A DNA stretch of 33,327 bases from Chloroflexota bacterium (GTDB lineage Bacteria; Chloroflexota; Limnocylindria; Limnocylindrales; CSP1-4). A program made the position numbers and the translations under genes. Below the pieces are notes generated by a model that saw only the letters and a list, made by a program, of their open reading frames with translations, did no database searches and had not been told where the DNA came from. Positions 21,192 through 29,419 of the stretch are shown here, piece by piece (positions within the stretch are counted from its first letter, which is position 1; the number at the start of each line of letters is the position of its first letter). Location of the stretch: NCBI GenBank assembly GCA_027364875.1, contig DAHXON010000011.1:18235-51561 (forward strand). The letters run 5' to 3'.

Positions 21192-21277
21192 GCGCGACTC
21201 CCAGATGCTGATGAGGCAGGTTAGCCGGAAAGTCGCCGTTCGCGTCGTTTGTGGCGCGCTCCGACCACCCGAGTCGA

Positions 21278-22150
21278 TCAGGCGTTGCGCAGCAGCGAGG
21301 GGTAGAACACCGACTTACCGGCGGCCTTCTTGACCCGGCGCCAATCCTCGAGGATGACGACCGCCTCGTTGGCCGCGGCGATCGACCGCTCCTCGGCGCC
21401 GTTGTCGCCGAAGGCGTTGGTTGCCCGGTTGGCGACCGCGCCGAGCACCGCGCCGCTTCTCATTCCGAACAGGCGCGACAGCACGAAGAGCGCCGAGCAT
21501 TCCATCTCCAGGCAGGCGACGCCCGCCTTTCGGAGATCGTCGATGACCCCGTCAGCGGCCGACTGCCAGAACCCGCCGGTCACCGGCCGCTCCTGGCCCA
21601 GGTAGAACGAGCCGACGCTCGCGACAATGCCCAGGTGGTAGCGGAAGCCGAGCCTCTCGCAGGCCTCAACGAGGGCCATGTAGACCTCGGGGTCCGCGAA
21701 GGCGGGATGCTCCGGCGGCAGGTAGCGGTCCGTCATGCCGTCCCGGCGGACCGCGGCCACCGGCACGATGAGATCGCCGAGGGCGATTTCCGGGCGGAGC
21801 GCGCCACACGTCCCGACGCGGATGATCGTCTCGCCGCCGATCACCGCGAACTCGTGCGTGGCGATCTCCAGGCTCGGAGCGCCGACGCCGCTCGAGATGG
21901 CGCCGATTTCCACGCCCTTGTACGTCCCGCGGGCCGACCGGAACTCGCGGTGGAACGCCAGCTCCACGCCGCCATCCCATTTCTGGCGCATGAGCTCAAC
22001 ACGTCCCGGATCGCCCGGCATAAGGATCGTCGAGGGTATCTGGCCGGCCGAAAGATGAAGGTGATACTGTGCCCCCGCTTCGTTGGTGGGCGCGTCGGCG
22101 CGACGGTTGCCGGAACTGGTCGAAGACGTGATCGCCGGGTCTGCTGCCAT
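21278..22150 (-). CDS. udp: Uridine phosphorylase-like nucleoside phosphorylase
   Basis: ATG at 22150 preceded by GAGGAG; ILMPGDPGRVELM, SSGVGAPSLEIATHEF, IIRVGTCGALRPEIALGDLIV, CLEMECSALFVLS. Confidence 0.87.
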   Translation of the reverse strand: MAADPAITSSTSSGNRRADAPTNEAGAQYHLHLSAGQIPSTILMPGDPGRVELMRQKWDGGVELAFHREFRSARGTYKGVEIGAISSGVGAPSLEIATHEFAVIGGETIIRVGTCGALRPEIALGDLIVPVAAVRRDGMTDRYLPPEHPAFADPEVYMALVEACERLGFRYHLGIVASVGSFYLGQERPVTGGFWQSAADGVIDDLRKAGVACLEMECSALFVLSRLFGMRSGAVLGAVANRATNAFGDNGAEERSIAAANEAVVILEDWRRVKKAAGKSVFYPSLLRNA

Positions 22151-22276
22151 CGCTCGTCGTTCTCCTCGGCGCGGGGCTTTGTTCGGGCAGACGCTATCAC
22201 TCCTGCCGTAGCGTGTTTGCGGGCGAGATTCGGGCCGGGCGGCCGGGGCTTTCGGCCGGCAGCGACGAGGTGAGAT

Positions 22277-22759
22277 GTGGCCGGTTCGGGAATCGAATTG
22301 ATCGATCGAGCCGAGGCGGCGCGCCGGCTGCCCGAATTCGACCGGCTGCTCGAGGCGGCTCTGCTTGCCCAGTCGCGGGCCCGAGCGCCGTACTCGCACT
22401 TCAACGTTGGGGCAGCCGTGCTGTGTGGCGGCGGCGCGATCCACGCCGGCTGCAACGTGGAATCAGCGTCCTACGGCGCCACGATCTGCGCCGAGCGGAG
22501 CGCAGTGGTGGGCGCGGTGGCTGCGGGGGAGACGGCGATCCGCGTCTGCGTCGTGGTCACGCCGACGGCCGATCCGTCCAGCCCGTGCGGGATCTGCCGG
22601 CAGCTGCTCGCCGAGTTCGGGCCGGAGATGGAGATCTACGCGGCCTCGAGCAAGGGCGACGGAGTCTACGCGGCGCGGCTCGCCGACCTTCTGCCGCTGG
22701 CGTTCTGGGCTAAGAACCTCGACGCTGCGGAAGAGTCGAGCGGTGGGGTGGGAGCGTGA
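22277..22759 (+). CDS. cdd: Cytidine deaminase
   Basis: APYSHFNVGAAV, GCNVESASYGATICAERSAV, PCGICRQLLAEF zinc-binding/catalytic motifs. Confidence 0.93.
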   Translation: MAGSGIELIDRAEAARRLPEFDRLLEAALLAQSRARAPYSHFNVGAAVLCGGGAIHAGCNVESASYGATICAERSAVVGAVAAGETAIRVCVVVTPTADPSSPCGICRQLLAEFGPEMEIYAASSKGDGVYAARLADLLPLAFWAKNLDAAEESSGGVGA

Positions 22760-23619
22760 GCGCCGCACGCGCCTTCGAGCTCGGGCGTGAGATCTCGCCG
22801 GCCGAGCAAGCGAGCCATCTGGGCGAACTCGTGGCGGCGGTGCGGGCTCGGACCGCCCTGGAGCCTCGAGTCGGACTCGTCCTCGGCTCCGGCCTGGGGG
22901 GCCTCGCCGACGAGATGCAGGTCGAAATGGCAATTCCGTTCGGCGATCTGCCCGGCTGGCCGCCGGCGACGGCCCCGGGACACGCGGGCCGGCTTCTCTT
23001 CGGGCGGCTCGCGGGCGTGCCCGCGGTCATCCAGCAGGGCCGGTTCCATCTCTACGAAGGCCACTCGGCGGGGTTTGTGGTTCAACCGGTCCTGCTCATG
23101 GGGCTGCTCGGGGCCGGCATCGTCGTCCTCACGAACGCCGCCGGCGGTGTGAATCCCGCGTTCGGGGCCGGGACGCTCATGGTCATCCACGACCACCTGA
23201 ACCTGACCGGGCGCCACCCGCTCATCGGCTCCAACGACCCGGCCATCGGAGAGCGCTTCCCGGACATGACCCGCGTCTGGGACCCGGACCTGGGGGCGCG
23301 GCTCCTCACGGCATCCGAGGTTGAGAACGTGCCTCTCGCGTCCGGCGTGTACGCGTGCCTGACCGGCCCCAGCTACGAAACCCCCGCCGAGGTCAGGATG
23401 CTCGCCACGCTGGGCGCCGACGCCGTCGGTATGTCCACCGTGCCCGAGGCGATCGCCGCCCACTGGGCCGGGATGCGGGTCTGCGGCATCTCGCTCGTGA
23501 CGAACCCCGGAGCGGGCATCACCGGCGCGCAACTGAGCCACGCCGAGGTGCTGGCGGCGGCGGACGCCGCCGGGCCGCGCCTGGCGCGGGTTATTGCCCG
23601 ATTCGTGGCCGAGCTGTAG
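22756..23619 (+). CDS. punA: Purine nucleoside phosphorylase (PunA family)
   Basis: GTGA overlap; GLVLGSGLGGLAD, GRFHLYEGHSAGFVVQPVLLM, LTNAAGGVNP, GPSYETPAEVRML, GADAVGMSTVPEAIAA. Confidence 0.93.
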   Translation: MSAARAFELGREISPAEQASHLGELVAAVRARTALEPRVGLVLGSGLGGLADEMQVEMAIPFGDLPGWPPATAPGHAGRLLFGRLAGVPAVIQQGRFHLYEGHSAGFVVQPVLLMGLLGAGIVVLTNAAGGVNPAFGAGTLMVIHDHLNLTGRHPLIGSNDPAIGERFPDMTRVWDPDLGARLLTASEVENVPLASGVYACLTGPSYETPAEVRMLATLGADAVGMSTVPEAIAAHWAGMRVCGISLVTNPGAGITGAQLSHAEVLAAADAAGPRLARVIARFVAEL

Positions 23620-23621
23620 AG

Positions 23622-23654
23622 CTCGCTTCGGCGAGGGCCGCTCGCTTCGGCGAG
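23622..23654 (+). repeat. Two tandem CTCGC-TTCG-GCGAG mini-hairpins downstream of punA
   Basis: CTCGCTTCGGCGAG at 23622-23635 and 23641-23654; each a 5-bp stem with C(UUCG)G tetraloop. Confidence 0.75.
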
Positions 23655-23659
23655 GGGTT

Positions 23660-23696
23660 GGGGCGCGGCGGAGTGGGGGAGAACGCGCCGCGCCCC
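23660..23696. terminator. Probable bidirectional terminator between convergent punA and ssb
   Basis: GGGGCGCGGCG (23660-23670) / CGCCGCGCCCC (23686-23696), 11-bp stem, 15-nt loop, at a convergent junction. Confidence 0.55.
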
Positions 23697-23706
23697 GGGG
23701 TGACTG

Positions 23707-24192
23707 CTAGGCGAGGACGAGGACTTCCTCGTCGTCCGAGGTCTGCTCGTCGGCCGACTCGTCGGGCATCGTCCGGACGCCGACCTCGGCCGCCTCGTTC
23801 GGCGAGATGGCCGATTCGTCTGTCGTCGTTTCGGCCGCGGCGGCCTGGGTCGCGAGCGCGTCGGCCTGGTAGTCCTTCTTGCGCCGCCCCGACAGCATCT
23901 CTACCGACGTGGCGACGACTTCGGTCTTCCAGTGCCGCGTGCCGCGGTCGTCGTCCCACTGGCGCGTCTGGAGCCGGCCCTCGATGGCCACCTGCTGGCC
24001 CTTGCCGAGGTACTGGCCGCACACGACGGCCAGGCGGTCCCAAACGACCACGTTGTGGAATTCCGCGTGCTCCTTGCCGGCGCCGCGGTACTCGCTGGTT
24101 GCCACGGCGAACGTGGCCACGGATGAACCGCTGGCAAGCGATCGCAGCTCCGGATCGCGGGTCAGTCGGCCAGTCAAAAGGACCTTGTTCAC
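23707..24192 (-). CDS. ssb: Single-stranded DNA-binding protein
   Basis: MNKVLLTGRLTRDPELR, FAVATSEYRGAGKEHAEFHNVVVWDRLAVVCGQYLGKGQQVAIEGRLQTRQWDD; acidic C-terminal tail. Confidence 0.92.
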   Translation of the reverse strand: MNKVLLTGRLTRDPELRSLASGSSVATFAVATSEYRGAGKEHAEFHNVVVWDRLAVVCGQYLGKGQQVAIEGRLQTRQWDDDRGTRHWKTEVVATSVEMLSGRRKKDYQADALATQAAAAETTTDESAISPNEAAEVGVRTMPDESADEQTSDDEEVLVLA

Positions 24193-24211
24193 GGTCCTGT
24201 TCTCCTCTCGC

Positions 24212-24235
24212 GGCGCCGCCCCTTCCGGCGGCGCC
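24212..24235 (-). promoter_or_regulatory. Hairpin in the ssb 5' leader
   Basis: GGCGCCGCC-6 nt-GGCGGCGCC, perfect 9-bp stem about 20 bp upstream of the ssb start codon. Confidence 0.45.
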
Positions 24236-24400
24236 CTCTCGTTACGGCGGGTGAGAGGAAGTTAGCGGCGGCCCCTTCACTGCCCATTACCTGACGCTTA
24301 TCTGCGGATGCGTTCGAGTGCCCGCCAATCGCGATCGAGCGCGGATGGAGGCGGTATGCTGGCCGCCGCTGACCGCTCAAACGTCACCAGGGAGGCTGCG

Positions 24401-25489
24401 GTGCTTGCCAGAGCTGGATCCGTCGGTCGAGTTCGCGCCGCCGGCATCGCGCTTGCGGCGATCCTGGGCGCGGCCGCATGCTCGGGTGGAACCGGAACGG
24501 CTACCACGCCTCCGGCTACGAGCGGCCTGGCCTCCATTGCGGCCCCGGCCACCGGCACTCCCGGGCCGTCTTGCGCCGGTTCGATCGTGCCGAGCTCGAG
24601 TGCCGCGGCGACCCAGCCGGCCACCCCGGCGCCCAACCTCACCGTCCGACCCGGTACCGTGGTCGCCTGGGGCGACGACAGCTCAAACCAGATCGACGTC
24701 CCGGAAGGCCTCTCCAACGTCATCGCCGTGGCCGCCGGCGACGAGTTCAGCGTCGCGCTCAAGGCCGACGGCAGCGTCGTCGCCTGGGGCGGCGAGAACC
24801 TGGAAACCCAGGTCCCGGCCGGCGTCAAGAACGTCAAGTCGATCGCCGCCGGAAGCGCGTTCGTCATCGCGCTCGAATCCGACGGCAGCATCGTTGGCTG
24901 GGGCGACAACTCGAATGGCCAGCTCGACGTTCCGGCCAACGCCAAAGGAGCGATCCAGATATCCGCGGCCGGAGGCCACGGCCTCGCCCTGACGAGCGGC
25001 GGAATGGTGGTCGCCTGGGGTTCGAACGCGAATGGCGAAAGCGACGTCCCGGCCGGGCTCGAGAACGTCATCGAGGTTTCGGCCGGCTACGACTTCAGCC
25101 TGGCGCTGCTGCAGGACGGGACCGTGGTCGCGTGGGGCGACAAGAATCCAACCGACCAGTCCAGCGGCGTGGCCAAAGTTCCGGCCGGTCTCAAGGACGT
25201 CAGCGCCGTATCGGCCGGCTACTACCACAACCTCGCCCTCAAATCGGACGGAAGCGTAGTGGCCTGGGGATCCAACGAGAACGGCCAGAGCACGGTTCCC
25301 AAACCGCTCGCGAACGTGATCGCGGTGGCGGCCGGCGGCGACTTCAGCCTCGCTCTGACGTCGGACGGTCATGTGGTTGCCTGGGGCGGCAACGGCGCGG
25401 GCGAGAGCACGGTGCCGAAATCGCTGGCGAACGTCGAAGCGATCGACGCGGGCGGCAGCCACGCTCTAGCGTTGGTCTCCGGCTCGTAG
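24401..25489 (+). CDS. RCC1-repeat (seven-bladed propeller) putative lipoprotein
   Basis: GTG start at 24401 with AGGGAGG upstream; hydrophobic signal AAGIALAAILGAAAC; seven VVAWG...VPxxLxNVxxVxAGxxFSLALxxDGS repeats. Confidence 0.85.
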   Translation: MLARAGSVGRVRAAGIALAAILGAAACSGGTGTATTPPATSGLASIAAPATGTPGPSCAGSIVPSSSAAATQPATPAPNLTVRPGTVVAWGDDSSNQIDVPEGLSNVIAVAAGDEFSVALKADGSVVAWGGENLETQVPAGVKNVKSIAAGSAFVIALESDGSIVGWGDNSNGQLDVPANAKGAIQISAAGGHGLALTSGGMVVAWGSNANGESDVPAGLENVIEVSAGYDFSLALLQDGTVVAWGDKNPTDQSSGVAKVPAGLKDVSAVSAGYYHNLALKSDGSVVAWGSNENGQSTVPKPLANVIAVAAGGDFSLALTSDGHVVAWGGNGAGESTVPKSLANVEAIDAGGSHALALVSGS

Positions 25490-25544
25490 GGTCGACGGCC
25501 GACGGGCGGCAGCTCCGGTCGGCCCGCGGGGACGCGGGCCAAGA

Positions 25545-25579
25545 CTTGAACAACTTCCGCCACACGAAGGTTGTGCAAG
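25545..25579. promoter_or_regulatory. 35-bp imperfect palindrome (copy A), candidate operator
   Basis: CTTGAACAACTTCC-gccacac-GAAGGTTGTGCAAG; arms differ at a few positions. Confidence 0.5.
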
Positions 25580-25679
25580 ATGGAGCGCCTCCGAGACCGT
25601 CGGCGCGACCTCGATCGCGCACGGCCACGCGTGGATTGGCGTCTCCGGCGACTCCCCGGTGCCTCGGCGGGCCGGATTC

Positions 25680-25714
25680 CTCGCCCAACTTGCGCCTCAT
25701 GGAAGTTGTTCAAG
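25680..25714. promoter_or_regulatory. 35-bp imperfect palindrome (copy B, inverted relative to A), candidate operator
   Basis: CTCGCCCAACTTGC-gcctcat-GGAAGTTGTTCAAG; the 14-bp arm GGAAGTTGTTCAAG is the exact reverse complement of the copy A arm at 25545-25558. Confidence 0.5.
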
Positions 25715-25802
25715 AATCGGCCGGCTGCGGGCGCGGCAGCCGGCCAGCCGCCCGGCGCGGCCGACCTCGGGGCCATGGCAACGCCACACGAACCCGGTTC
25801 TC

Positions 25803-25831
25803 TTGACACACACGCCTCGGCGCGCCATAGT
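25803..25831 (+). promoter_or_regulatory. Sigma70-type promoter for the regulator/BMC operon
   Basis: TTGACA (25803-25808), exact 17-bp spacer, CATAGT (25826-25831), 36 bp before the regulator ATG. Confidence 0.55.
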
Positions 25832-25866
25832 TGGCAACATATGAGCAATGGTGTGCACATTTGAGC

Positions 25867-26856
25867 ATGGCTACCAGGACAGCGGCTCTCGGACAGGACG
25901 AGCTGGGTCTGGAGACTCGGCTGATGCTTCGCGCCGCCCAGCTCTACTACCGGCTTCACCTGACCCAGGATCAGGTGGGCGAGCGATTGGGTGTCAGCCG
26001 GTTCAAGGTCGGCCGCCTTCTCGATCGTGCCTTGCGTGAGTCGGCAGTGAGGATCGAGATCGTCCATCCAGACATCCGGCTCGTCGAACTCGAGGACGGC
26101 CTCGTCGCCCGGTTCGGCCTGCGGAGTGCCGTGGTCGTGGACGTCCCGCCGACTGCCTCCGAACAGGACCAGGAACTGCTCGCGCGCGAGCGCGTCGCCA
26201 CCGCGGCGGCCGCGCAGCTGACCGCCTTGAGGCCGACGGGTGCCATCGGCGTCTCGTGGGGCCGCACGATGCTCGAAGTCGCCGCGCACTTGCGCCCCGG
26301 CTGGACCGCCGCGTCGGAGATCGTCCAGCTGAACGGCGCGATGTCCCGTTCCGCCCGCCCCACCCGGGCCCAGGAGGTGGTGGAGCAGTTCGGACTCACC
26401 AGCGGCGCCGCGATCCAGCTGATGCCGGCCCCGGCGATCGTCGGCTCTCCGGAGCTACGCGAAGCCCTCGAACAGGACCCATCCATCGGCGAAACGCTGG
26501 CCGCGGCTCGGGCCGCCGAGACGGCCGTGTTCAGCATGGGCGTGCTCGGCACGGAGAGCGTCCACGTCGCGTCGGGGTTCATCGGCGACCCGGATCTCGC
26601 CGCGCTTGGCGAGGCCGGCGCGGTGGGTGACGTGCTCGGCCGATTCCTCGCCATCGACGGACGCATCGCCCTGCCGTCGCTCGACCGGCGGACGATCGGG
26701 CTGCCGCTCGAAGAGCTCCGGGCCAAGACGCTGACCGTGGGAGTTGCCGCGGGGCCGGGCCGTGGGTCCATCGCCCTGGCCGCCCTGAGGTCCGGCTGCA
26801 TCAACGTCATGGTTACGGACGAGGAGACGGCCACGTGGGTGATCGACCATGAGTGA
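25867..26856 (+). CDS. SorC/DeoR(B. subtilis)-type transcriptional regulator
   Basis: N-terminal HTH LRAAQLYYRLHLTQDQVGERLGVSRFKVGRLLDRA; C-terminal sugar-binding domain motifs IGVSWGRTMLEVA, GSPELREAL, GRFLAIDGR, VGVAAGPGRGSIALAALRSGCINVMVTDEETA. Confidence 0.9.
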   Translation: MATRTAALGQDELGLETRLMLRAAQLYYRLHLTQDQVGERLGVSRFKVGRLLDRALRESAVRIEIVHPDIRLVELEDGLVARFGLRSAVVVDVPPTASEQDQELLARERVATAAAAQLTALRPTGAIGVSWGRTMLEVAAHLRPGWTAASEIVQLNGAMSRSARPTRAQEVVEQFGLTSGAAIQLMPAPAIVGSPELREALEQDPSIGETLAAARAAETAVFSMGVLGTESVHVASGFIGDPDLAALGEAGAVGDVLGRFLAIDGRIALPSLDRRTIGLPLEELRAKTLTVGVAAGPGRGSIALAALRSGCINVMVTDEETATWVIDHE

Positions 26857-27514
26857 CCCACGCGATCGGGCAAACCCCTCCGCTGACGAGATCCGCGACA
26901 TCGTGCGCGGGATCGTGGACGCGGCCCTTGCCGGGGACGCGGCGGCGACGAGCCCCACGGCCTCCACGGCGCCCACGTCCACGGGCCCCAAGGCGCCGGC
27001 GAGCGCCCCCGCGCCCGGAACCACCCAGTCCGGCGCCGAGCGCGAAACCATCGCCATCGGCGCGGACCACGGCGGCTCCGCGATGAAGGATGCGATCGGG
27101 AAGATGCTCACCGAGGCCGGCTACGCGGTCCGCGACTGCGGCACCCACGGGACCGAGCCGGTCGACTACCCCGACATCGCCCACGACGTCGCCCGCCTGG
27201 TCGCGGACGGAACGTGCAAGTGGGGGATCATCCTCGACGGCGCCGGGATCGGATCGTGCATGGTCGCCAACAAGGTGCCGGGCGTCCGCGCGGCCCTGTG
27301 CCACGACCTATCGAGCGCCCGGAACAGCCGCGAGCACAACCACGCCAACGTGCTCACGCTCGGCGCCCGGTTCATCGGCGAGGGGCTTGCGATCGAGATC
27401 GTGCGGGCGTGGCTCGGCACGGCCTGGGCACCCGGACGTCATGCGGCCCGGGTAGACAAGATCACGGCGGTGGAACGCCGCTACATGGCTGCGACCGGTG
27501 AGGTTCGACGATGA
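26849..27514 (+). CDS. rpiB: Ribose-5-phosphate isomerase B with N-terminal extension (candidate BMC encapsulation peptide)
   Basis: [73 protein letters not shown]; extra N-terminal helix [19 protein letters not shown] plus Ala/Pro/Thr linker. Confidence 0.93.
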   Translation: MSDPRDRANPSADEIRDIVRGIVDAALAGDAAATSPTASTAPTSTGPKAPASAPAPGTTQSGAERETIAIGADHGGSAMKDAIGKMLTEAGYAVRDCGTHGTEPVDYPDIAHDVARLVADGTCKWGIILDGAGIGSCMVANKVPGVRAALCHDLSSARNSREHNHANVLTLGARFIGEGLAIEIVRAWLGTAWAPGRHAARVDKITAVERRYMAATGEVRR

Positions 27515-28407
27515 CGGAAGCGAAATACAACCGCGACGAGCTCGTCGAGCGGATCACGAGCCAGGTGATGGCGGTGCTGAGCGGGTCCGCCGCTGCCGCA
27601 ACCGCGGGCGGCGCCAATGGGCCCTGCGCAACCTGCATGGGGGCCTGCGCGGCCCAGTGCGCGGTCAGAGTCCGCGACGTCGTGGCCGGAGGCGCCTCCC
27701 GGGTCGAATACCACGGCCAGGCAGCGGACGTCCCCACCGACCTGGCCCGCTACATCGATCACACGCTTCTCCGGCCGGACGCCGTCGTCGGCGACATCGA
27801 CAAGCTCTGCGCGGAGGCGGCCGAGTACCGGTTCGCCGCCGTATGCGTCAACCCGACCTGGGTTCACCGGGCGGCGGAGAAGCTGCGCGACTCGGACGTG
27901 GGGGTCGCGTCGGTGGTCGGTTTCCCGTTCGGCGCCACGCCCACCGAGATCAAAGTCTTCGAGGCCCGGCGGGCGATCCGCGACGGAGCCCGCGAGATCG
28001 ACATGGTCATCAACATCGGGGCGCTCAAGAGCGGCATGCAGGCGCAGGTCCGAGAGGACATCGCCCGCGTCGCCGAGGCCTGCCACGAGGCCGGCGCCAT
28101 CTGCAAGGTGATCATCGAGACCGGCCTCCTCACGGACCCGGAGAAGGTAATCGCCTGCCGGCTGGCCCAGCAGGCCAAAGCCGATTTCGTCAAGACGTCC
28201 ACCGGGTATGCAAAGGGCGGAGCGACCGTCTTCGACGTGGCGCTGATGCGCGAGACCGTCGGCCCGAAGATGGGCGTCAAGGCCTCCGGCGGCATTCGCA
28301 CCGCCGAGGATGTCCAGGACATGATCGCAGCCGGCGCGACCCGCATCGGGGCGTCCGCCGGCGTCAAGATCGTCACGGGAGAGAAGGGCGGACATGGCCA
28401 ATATTGA
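27511..28407 (+). CDS. deoC: Deoxyribose-phosphate aldolase with N-terminal helix and four-Cys linker (DeoC1)
   Basis: DERA motifs [66 protein letters not shown]-terminal [18 protein letters not shown] and [12 protein letters not shown]. Confidence 0.94.
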   Translation: MTEAKYNRDELVERITSQVMAVLSGSAAAATAGGANGPCATCMGACAAQCAVRVRDVVAGGASRVEYHGQAADVPTDLARYIDHTLLRPDAVVGDIDKLCAEAAEYRFAAVCVNPTWVHRAAEKLRDSDVGVASVVGFPFGATPTEIKVFEARRAIRDGAREIDMVINIGALKSGMQAQVREDIARVAEACHEAGAICKVIIETGLLTDPEKVIACRLAQQAKADFVKTSTGYAKGGATVFDVALMRETVGPKMGVKASGGIRTAEDVQDMIAAGATRIGASAGVKIVTGEKGGHGQY

Positions 28408-29023
28408 CCTTCGGGCGTACGTCTTCCTCGACAGTCTCCAGGCCCAGTACGCCGCGTTTCTCGGGACGGTCGCGCAGGGCTTCCTGCCGCTCGCCGGCGA
28501 CGCGTCGCTGGAGATCGAGATCTCGCCCGGCATAGAGATCAACCGGCTGACCGACGTCGCGCTCAAGTCCACGACCGTCAAGCCCGGCATGCAGATCATC
28601 GAGCGCTACTACGGCATGCTCGAGATCCATTCGCCCTCGCAGGCCGAGGTCCGGGCCGCCGGCGCGGCGATCCTGGCCGACATCGGCCTGGCCGAGACGG
28701 ACCGGATCAAGCCCCGCGTCCTGTCCTCGCAGATCATCCGCCGGATCGACGACCACCAGGCCCAGCTCATCAACCGCACGCGCCACGGCCAGATGCTGAT
28801 TCCCGGCCAGACGCTGTACGTGCTCGAGCTGGAACCGGCCGCCTACGCCGCCCTGGCGGCAAATGAGGCCGAGAAGGCAGCGCACATCAATATCCTCGAA
28901 GTCCGGTCCTTCGGCTCGATGGGTCGCATCTACCTCGGCGGCGAGGCGCGCGACATCGACGTCGGCTGGCGCGCGGCGCTGGCGGCGATCGAAGGACTCG
29001 AAGGACGAGACGCGAAGGCATAA
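28394..29023 (+). CDS. BMC shell protein, BMC-T type (tandem BMC domains)
   Basis: 209 aa; BMC-like segments [56 protein letters not shown] and [59 protein letters not shown]. Confidence 0.78.
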   Translation: MANIDLRAYVFLDSLQAQYAAFLGTVAQGFLPLAGDASLEIEISPGIEINRLTDVALKSTTVKPGMQIIERYYGMLEIHSPSQAEVRAAGAAILADIGLAETDRIKPRVLSSQIIRRIDDHQAQLINRTRHGQMLIPGQTLYVLELEPAAYAALAANEAEKAAHINILEVRSFGSMGRIYLGGEARDIDVGWRAALAAIEGLEGRDAKA

Positions 29024-29085
29024 CGGCAGCGACAGCGGCGGCGATCGAAAGGTCGAACGGCCGAAACCAGAAGGAGACACGCTCG

Positions 29086-29394
29086 ATGGCAGAAGCGCTT
29101 GGAATGATCGAAGCCCGCGGCTTCGCGGCAGTGGTCGAGGCGGCCGACGCGATGGTCAAAGCGGCCAAGGTCGAGCTGGTCAGCTACGAGAAGACCGGCG
29201 GCGGGTACGTGACCGCCGGGGTGCGGGGCGACGTTGCCGCCGTCAAGGCCGCGGTCGACGCCGGCGTCCGAAACGCCGCGAAGGTCGGCGAAGTCGTCGC
29301 CAGCCACGTGATCGCCCGGCCGCACGTCAACGTGGACCTCGTCCTGCCGCTCGGCCGGCTCGAGGAGGCCAAGGCAGAGGTGGGCCAGAAGTAG
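29086..29394 (+). CDS. BMC shell protein, BMC-H type (PduA/CcmK-like hexamer)
   Basis: [86 protein letters not shown]. Confidence 0.96.
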   Translation: MAEALGMIEARGFAAVVEAADAMVKAAKVELVSYEKTGGGYVTAGVRGDVAAVKAAVDAGVRNAAKVGEVVASHVIARPHVNVDLVLPLGRLEEAKAEVGQK

Positions 29395-29419
29395 CCGCGC
29401 AGCGTGGCCACGCAGAGTG

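Noticed and set aside
21251-22273. 340-aa plus-strand ORF
   Set aside because: Antisense to the well-supported uridine phosphorylase gene
24660-25480. Regularly spaced repeated segments, considered as a CRISPR-like or tandem DNA array
   Set aside because: Periodicity is at protein level (RCC1 blades of about 40-50 aa) with divergent DNA; no identical repeat/unique spacer structure
25369-26289. Minus-strand ORF with two similar segments (FLNNFHEAQV, ILHNLRVAEVV)
   Set aside because: The similarity reflects the two inverted 35-bp palindromes and the rest is antisense to the regulator
27498-28535. 345-aa plus-strand ORF in an alternative frame
   Set aside because: Arg/Gly-rich out-of-frame reading of deoC
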